From assembly GCF_001649575.2 (NCBI RefSeq), contig NC_051431.1:23604822-23668821 (forward strand): a stretch of 64,000 bases of DNA. Direction: 5' to 3'. Positions within the stretch are counted from its first letter, which is position 1; every line of letters starts with the position of its first letter. A model generated the notes under the pieces. That model searched no databases. It saw only the letters and a program-made list of their open reading frames with translations, and was not told the DNA's origin. Positions 58,901 through 64,000 of this stretch are shown in pieces. The stretch is from Kryptolebias marmoratus (lineage: Eukaryota > Chordata > Actinopteri > Cyprinodontiformes > Rivulidae). The position numbers and the translations under genes were made by a program.

Positions 58901-60997
58901 CCTCTCGTCCCTCATCTATAAAATTTATTCTCATCAGGACAGAGGTAATTATGCAAGCCACCGGAGCACTGCAGCAGAGCGGATTGACACCAAAGCTCCG
59001 GCAGCAAATTTATACTTACTGATGAAAGTTGTCACATGCTTATTCATGCTCTTTCCCAGCGTGATAAACGGCTGGGTAAGCATGGGCCAATAAAACAGCC
59101 AAAGACACTAATGAAATTGGGCGGAAGGGAACTGAAGGTTCAGAAATAAAAGTTAGAAAACCACTTGGTTCCATGTGTGGGTCACTTCAGGAGCTGCCCC
59201 TCTCCGCCACAAACAGAAAATCTATGAGACCAAAGAAAGCTGGACTCTAGGTAGCATGTGACTGCAAACAGTTGTATCTCCTCTTACATTCATTGAGACT
59301 AGCCAACTGTGTCCTAATGACAAACCCAACAGCCCTCCACACCAGCAGAGCCACAAAACATTAGCCTCCACTCAAGTCTGAGTGCTCCTATAGGAAATGA
59401 GTGCATATAGAGTTGCAGTCACCACACTATGGAATCCCACAGTCCAAATGCAATTACAAACAACCACATGATGGCTGTCTTCAAGTCCAATGGAGCTGCT
59501 TAAATTGTGCGGTGCATTCTTAGTGGACTTCAGAGTGAATATCAGCCCAAAGTGTGCGGGGTTTAAAGGACCGAATGCAGTTATGGGTTGGAGTGGATAC
59601 ACCTGAGCACATTTTAAAGACCACAACACCATTTCAAAGGAAGTGGTTTTAAGTGTTTGCTGGGGAAACTTTGGACATGCACACACATACACACAATGGA
59701 AGGGAACGTGATTCAGTACAGAACCTGAAATCGTTTTAATTCAGAGTTGTTGCAATCACAGGATGTGTACAAGTAGGTTTAAAAATCAAATGAGCCAGCT
59801 GTCCATGCATTAACACAGTTTGAGTTATAAATCTAAATGATACAGACGATTCTCCTCCTTATTAACTGACTGAAAGTCCAACAATTTACCTGTTAAAATG
59901 TTTTCTATATTTATCTCCTGTATGTCGTAGAGCTTTGCCTTCGGTTGGGCTTCATGTGGTTCAGAAAACCAAGAATGTGTAAAATTACAAATTTAAAAAA
60001 AAGTTAAAACTCCTAAATATTTACTCACAGTTTAAAAAAATATTAATACAAATACTAATTTAAACCCAATTATCTGTTTCCAGATTACACACAATCATTG
60101 AACATTTCCATGAAAGGCAGGACATCAAGTAACTGCCTTTAAAAATCAGGGCAGCTGATGGACAAAATACTACAATTTTTAAATTGTTTTTTAACAATAT
60201 GTAATTTTCATTTAACAAACAAACAACACTAATGCTTAATCTAAATAAATGTACATTGAAACAACCCTTAGAGGAACTTATACACTTAAAAATAGGGGGG
60301 GGGGGTCTTTGTCACCACAAATGTTCTACTGTCAAAATCCAGGAATGACAATCCAGGAATCCTGGAGTATGTGATTTATGATAAATTAAAAAAAAAAAAA
60401 AAAAACACATTTTGCCCAAGTTGGGATAAAATGAACTTGACAACACCACCATAAAGAAGGAACCTTTGGAACTTTAATAATGAATTCATCCATAGATGTA
60501 TACAATACATAATCTGAACACCTGGAACTGTCTTTACAGCTTTGTTCTCCCAGTAATTTATGACAACCATGTACTCACTGTATGTGGCAAACCTCCGGTC
60601 TGGGGTCTGTAGGACCAGTCGACACTCATCTTACTGGTCGGCGTACTCGTCGAGGTAAACGTGCACGACAACTTGACCGTTTCCCCTTTCGATGCATGGA
60701 GCTCCGCTGGAGTGCTCACTTTGATGGAAGAGACTGGAGAAGGAGCTGGGGATAAAATGTAAGGAAGGAAGGAGAAGGACAAAATTAAGGTGGAGTGACC
60801 AAAATGTGAAAAAAAAAATAAAAGAGACAGAAAGGAAATTTAAGCTGGGCAGATTTCAGAAGCTACAGAGGAAAGGGAGTAAAGTGGGTTAAAGCACTGC
60901 CAGAGGAGAGGGGCATCTTACCCGCTTGTTTTAGACAAAGCAGTAAACAGAAAACCTGATAGCGTCTACAAATGTGTTCTTCGCACAGTGGCGCCAT
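49718..60997 (-). CDS. mpzl3: Myelin protein zero family Ig-V membrane protein, mpzl3-like (complete)
   Basis: Six - strand exons: 60997-60922, 60745-60579, 55250-55037, 52935-52788, 50071-50038 and 49798-49718. They join in frame to 239 residues (268 if the upstream ATG at 61084 is used). Order: signal peptide (VFCLLLCLKQA core); one Ig V domain, residues about 30-150, with cysteines in KLSCTFTS and TFTCSVRNPPDV, tryptophan in VDWSYRP, and glycosylation sequons NAT and NGT; transmembrane helix around DVAVLLAFVVLPSGVITLVL; short tail with SPIEVTEGEEY. Exons 2 and 3 are 167 and 214 nt in phases 1-0-1, which I recall as the MPZ-family pattern. The Ig sequence and the juxtamembrane SPIEV block fit MPZL3 best; MPZL1 or MPZL2 are less likely. 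Known family role: homophilic cell adhesion in epithelia and myelin. The tail also shows LDYYSL (ITIM-like) and a final ESGV. Confidence 0.75.
50038..50071 (-). CDS. mpzl3: mpzl3-like exon 5: 34-nt cytoplasmic microexon
   Basis: Acceptor ccatcag, donor cccaa|gtaaag. It encodes EEYVTHPQGAQ after a split Gly. Chosen because both splice sites are good and it alone brings the flanking exons into one frame (phase 2 in, 0 out). Confidence 0.7.
50072..52787 (-). other. mpzl3-like intron 4
   Basis: Mostly AT-rich and without a recognised repeat. About 50880-51125 is a markedly GC-richer island with a short - strand open frame (about 51000-50890). Confidence 0.55.
52788..52935 (-). CDS. mpzl3: mpzl3-like exon 4: transmembrane segment
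   Basis: Acceptor tcctcag, donor gaggg|gtgagt, 148 nt. It encodes PSIRFSDVAVLLAFVVLPSG, VITLVLIGRMLCPKKESKVY and RSPIEVTE. The helix is followed by basic residues, a stop-transfer layout, and a juxtamembrane Cys (MLC) that could be acylated. Confidence 0.85.
53235..54352. repeat. Long-inverted-repeat element, copy 3
   Basis: The left arm begins AAAAGGATGGTTC and contains TGTGGAAAGGTTATAAACAA, TCTTGCCTGTTGTAGATGGC and CTGACGGATGAGGTAAAAGC. The right arm (about 54205-54352) is inverted: TAGCTTGTCAGTCTGGTCAG, GAGCTATCTACAGCAGACAA, CATAACCTTTCCGCAGAACC. The centre carries an inserted SINE. Confidence 0.7.
53755..53910 (+). mobile_element. Complete tRNA-derived SINE with 11-bp target duplication
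   Basis: A 156-bp insert flanked by identical CAGCATTCAAG at 53744-53754 and 53911-53921. A-box-like TGGCTCAGTGGTCAGGGC and B-box-like GATTTGAGCCCA at tRNA spacing. It ends AGGGAGCAGCCGAAACAA. A different family from the SINEs at 1030 and 56627. Confidence 0.82.
55037..55250 (-). CDS. mpzl3: mpzl3-like exon 3: second half of Ig V domain
   Basis: Acceptor cttcccag after a long pyrimidine tract, donor caaaat|gtaaga, 214 nt. It encodes FFHFSSHTFPPDDGQFAG, RIKWQG, GDASISLINATLNDNGTFTC and SVRNPPDVHGSP, very close to the MPZL3 DASIS...DNGTF.C...NPPDVH signature. Confidence 0.9.
55892..55976. repeat. (TA)n microsatellite
   Basis: About 42 uninterrupted TA units, preceded by a poly-A run; likely length-variable and self-complementary. 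Confidence 0.97.
56283..56580. repeat. Unclassified interspersed repeat, copy 2
   Basis: GGTTGTGGTAGTTTATTATTGTGG, GGGTGGAGCATGGTGG and TGGAAACCACTTAGTGCAGA correspond in order to blocks at 31000-31430. It is followed closely by a SINE. Confidence 0.45.
56627..56785 (+). mobile_element. tRNA-derived SINE with clear A and B boxes
   Basis: The head GGATCAGTGGTTAGCTCTGT (A box) and GGGTTCAAGCCCC (B box, 56679-56691) are at tRNA spacing. The body has GGTACTCCGGTTTCCTCCCA and AAAAACATGCACCTTAGGCT, as in the copy at 1030-1335. The 3' part is truncated. Confidence 0.82.
60579..60745 (-). CDS. mpzl3: mpzl3-like exon 2: first half of Ig V domain
   Basis: Acceptor atccccag, donor cataca|gtgagt, 167 nt, phase 1 in and 0 out. 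It encodes PSPVSSIKVSTPAELHASKG, then ETVKLSCTFTSTSTPTSK and MSVDWSYRPQTGGLPHT. Confidence 0.88.
60746..60921 (-). other. mpzl3-like intron 1
   Basis: A 176-base intron with canonical borders; nothing further seen. Confidence 0.6.
60922..60997 (-). CDS. mpzl3: mpzl3-like exon 1: signal peptide
   Basis: ATG at 60997 reads MAPLCEEHICRRYQVFCLLL, then CLKQA, and reaches donor gcgg|gtaaga in phase 1, which joins the next exon as Ala. The upstream in-frame ATG at 61084 would add 29 residues with an extra hydrophobic run. The shorter start gives a normal signal peptide and a total length near human MPZL3. Neither has a strong Kozak context. Confidence 0.65.
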
Positions 60998-61697
60998 GAA
61001 AAGTGTCAGCGCAGCGCTGAGTGACACTATAATACAAGCTCCTCTCCAGCCTCCACCGCTGCAGCTGACAGACGTGTGACACATCTGTCCATCAAGGGCC
61101 TTAAATCAGAGCTCCATCCCTTAGACTCTTAACATGCAAAAGTATGGATGCGCCTGGTCACAAAGCACTGGCTTTTGAATATAAACCTACCCAGACCTTA
61201 AGGGTTTCTTTAAGATAAATCTTTGAAAAGTCACATTGCATTAAACTACTTATTTCTCACCCTATGGAAAAACTGGACAAATGAAAAAAGACATAAAAAC
61301 AGCTGAGACTTTTTAATAATTGTTCATTTGGCTAAAAGTGGATTATTATATTCCCACTGGCTGCAACAAAGGCCAAAACAGGACGGCTCCAAAACTGTTC
61401 CTAAAAGCTGGACATGATTTTGTTATATTGTCGCCTTTTCTTACTGTGGATTTTGGTTTTATTTGATTATTTTACAGAACTTCAATTTATAACTTTTTTT
61501 GTTGTTCTAAAAGTGCCATATACATACCTAAACGACCTGTGTCGAATTATTTACTAAATTTGAAAACAGGTATTATTTAAACACATTTTTAGCCTTTATC
61601 AATGACTGATGCTCTTACCAACTGTATTCTCTGCATGAACATAGTATTATAATGTATGACTTATCCACTAAGACCTAAGTTTATCTACGACACTTGG

Positions 61698-61699
<2 letters not shown>

Positions 61700-61734
<35 letters not shown>
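61700..61734. repeat. (CA)n microsatellite
   Basis: About 17 uninterrupted CA units. Confidence 0.97.
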
Positions 61735-61739
<5 letters not shown>

Positions 61740-62582
61740 ACCAGCTTCTTTTGACATTAATACACGGTTATTTTGGTAAATGAATAAAATAACCTTTAAT
61801 CATTTTAAAAGCCTCAAACTGACTTTTCTCAAAGGATTAAGAGGAGCAAAATATAAGGTCTGCAATCAGAACGTACAATCAATCTTAGAAGAACACTTCT
61901 GGTTTCATCAGACTCCAACAGGCGTGATAGGAACAGTTTATCTCACCCCCGAAAAAAATAACCCAAAAGAAAACCCATGAGATCTCTCAGGATCTGTGCG
62001 ATTCATCTACAAAGACCTCAGTGTGAGATGAACAAATCTATCTCTGTGTTAAAGTGAAACTCAAGCAGAGGAGCCTTGGAACGGGAAACGCTCTTGAACT
62101 TGAAGGCTCGATCGACGCCGATAATCCACGGTAATTAGAGCTATGACGGGAAACTTGGCAGCTCATCAGTGGTCGCACTGACACAAACTTTCAGGGCATT
62201 TAGGATTCTCTTAAGTGCCCTGATGGGATTCTGACAACAAACAGTGATGGAGAAAATAGTCACATCCTTTCCCCAAGGTTTGCTCAATTTCTGTTCCTAT
62301 AGAAGTGCTTTTAGTTTAAAAAAAAATGAAATAACTCGGTGCATCACAAGAATATCATTAATCATGAAGCTCATTTTCTGTTCTATTCCTACAAATTGGC
62401 GCTTTTATTATAATAAATATGCTGAATACGTGCCCCATTTAATCAGATGTTTTGTTTAGAAAATAACAAGTCACACCTGATTGGTTCCATGATCAAAATA
62501 GGTGCCAATTTCTGTTGACTACTTGAATTAATGATTAATGACTTTAGCTGTACATGTGTATAGCTGGTTAATTTCATTTAAA

Positions 62583-63655
62583 ATTAAAGGCCTACCATTC
62601 CTTGTAAGAAGGCACGTGGCCCACTCACACCAGAGTTTTCAACTAAGATCACCTTGTGATGAGAAATGACGGCGTTGGTCAAACCTTGAAAATGACCTGA
62701 TCCTGCTCAGTCCTATGAGATACTGCAAAAAGACACGCTCAGAGTATATGCTGCGACTGACTCTCATTTACTACCACGCCAAGTTTTAGCTCTATATCTG
62801 GGAAACTGACAGAGGTATTAACATTTTTGTGTTGGTTATGTCGATTAGATGTGCCGGCCATTTTAAGTTAGGTTGACCCCAAATGTTAATCAGCTGTAGT
62901 AGCAAGGTCACCTGATTTTTATAACCTCCTCAAACACATATTTTGATACCATTAGATAGATCTTTTAAAGACAAATTCAAAACAATTTGAATTTATAAAA
63001 TCAGTCTACTGGTTACCGATGTATTGTCAAAAACTGATCATCATAATGGGTCCAAATGAATCCAGTTCTTAAACAGGCAGCAGTAGAAAGTCCTGCGTTT
63101 AACTTCCTGGATCTTCTGTTCTCACACCAGGCTGAAGCTGAGGCATCGCTCTGATTGGCTGGAAATTTTCAGATTACTCCTTCGAGGATAACACACGAGC
63201 AGAGCAGTCAAAAGTGCATGTTGTTTAATACCATTTCTGTAAATTTGACTGAATTGTAGTCACTTTATTTCTTCTTTTTTTTCTCCCTTTATGTGTAACT
63301 TCAAATATAATACTATTCTGAAAATATATAATATTCTGAAAGACTTAACTTCAAATAGCTGATGGCAAAATCCCACAGGTCTTTTGCAGCCTGTTAGCAA
63401 TCAGAACGTCTGTTGGGGATCAGCCTCAACTACCACCACACTAAAATTTAGCTCAATCTTCATAAAACTGACTAAGTTATAAGCATTTCTGTATTTTTTT
63501 TTTAACGGTCAGTTGGCTGTAGCAATCATCTCGAATTGAGCTGACTCCAAAATGTAATCAGCTTCAGATGTACATCCAAGGATTACTTTCTACAGGTTTC
63601 ATTAAAATGTGACCTGTGGCTCATGAGAGAGTTTACTAACAGACACACAAACACA
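62583..63655 (-). repeat. Palindrome-ended interspersed repeat, copy 8 (reverse, multi-unit)
   Basis: It opens TACCATTCCTTGTAAGAAGG (decayed palindrome), then GATCACCTTGTGATGAGAAA, TTTAGCTCTATATCTGGGAA and, about 650 bases on, a second TTTAGCTCAATCTTCATAAA unit. It ends GTTTACTAACAGACACACAA with a CA run. Confidence 0.68.
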
Positions 63656-63851
63656 CACACACAAGAATTTGATCCGTTTGGTAAGATATGTGTGTGTGTA
63701 GGGGAGGTTGATTCTTGAGCAAAAAGTAATAATAATAATAATAATATTAAAGTAAATGGCATATAGAACAGTCAGAGCAATACAGTTAAATAAAAAGTAC
63801 ATTTTCTTCTATGTGGTAAAGCAGAAGTGTCATAAAGAAGTATCCTTCATA

Positions 63852-64000
63852 CAGGTGCTGGTCATAAAATTAGAATATCATGAAAAAGTAGATTGATTTC
63901 AGTAATTCCATTTAAAAAGTGAAACTTGTATATTATATTCATACATTACATACAAACTCATATATTTCAAATGTTTATTTCGTTTAATTTTGATGATTAC
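63852..64000 (+). mobile_element. Tc1/mariner-like short-inverted-repeat element, cut by window edge
   Basis: A TA dinucleotide (63850-63851) is followed by CAGGTGCTGGTCATAAAATT and AGAATATCATGAAAAAGTAG, a start I recognise from a common teleost TA-target element. The other end is outside the window. Confidence 0.6.

Larger units (their letters stand above)
55251..60578 (-). other. mpzl3-like intron 2
   Basis: It contains a long TA microsatellite, the second copy of an unclassified repeat (56283-56580), a SINE (56627-56785) and a transposon-poor stretch at about 57500-59700 with possible conserved blocks (58340-58640, 58900-59110). Confidence 0.55.
61085..64000. other. Upstream flank of the mpzl3-like gene
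   Basis: No further exon found. It contains a CA microsatellite, a unique moderate-GC block (62040-62235), a reverse palindrome-ended repeat (62583-63655) and the start of a DNA element at the right edge. No confident promoter motif was identified. Confidence 0.5.

Overview
The window is vertebrate nuclear DNA and almost certainly comes from a ray-finned (teleost) fish. The evidence is multi-exon genes with GT/AG introns and exon phases typical of vertebrate families, an AT-rich background with CA/TA/CT microsatellites, and many interspersed repeats of teleost type: Tc1-like and hAT-like DNA elements, L2/Rex- and RTE-type LINE tails, and tRNA-derived SINEs. The species cannot be named from the sequence. 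No bacterial operon, CRISPR array, rRNA gene or tRNA gene was seen.

Three protein genes are supported. (1) About 2.5-24.6 kb, + strand: the last four coding exons of an IgLON adhesion gene, best matched by lsamp (limbic system-associated membrane protein), with a long 3' UTR. Its upstream exons lie before base 1. (2) About 27.8-40.7 kb, - strand: a complete three-exon gap43 (neuromodulin) gene, with the dual-cysteine palmitoylation start, the IQ calmodulin-binding motif with its PKC serine, and a long acidic Ala/Pro/Glu/Lys tail. (3) About 49.2-61.0 kb, - strand: a complete six-exon single-Ig-V membrane protein of the myelin protein zero family, closest to MPZL3. The lsamp-gap43 tail-to-tail arrangement is the same as in mammals. 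The mpzl3-like neighbour is not expected from the human map.

Layout: 1-19.3 kb is lsamp exons and repeat-rich introns; 19.4-24.6 kb is the lsamp 3' UTR; 24.6-27.8 kb is a short convergent intergenic space; 27.8-40.7 kb is gap43; 40.7-49.1 kb is the gap43 promoter side, rich in CT/CA tracts and repeats, and the space to the next gene; 49.2-61.0 kb is the mpzl3-like gene; 61.1-64 kb is its upstream flank.

Functionally, lsamp and gap43 are both neuronal: a GPI-anchored adhesion molecule, and a growth-cone membrane protein acting in axon outgrowth. The MPZ-family protein is a homophilic-type adhesion molecule whose inferred tail carries an ITIM-like motif and a C-terminal PDZ-ligand-like motif. 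I see no new multi-gene system. The least explained material is a set of interspersed families: one ends in a perfect 19-nt palindrome and is internally tandem, one has very long inverted repeats, and one is an unclassified repeat pair. There are also several nested insertions whose order can be read.
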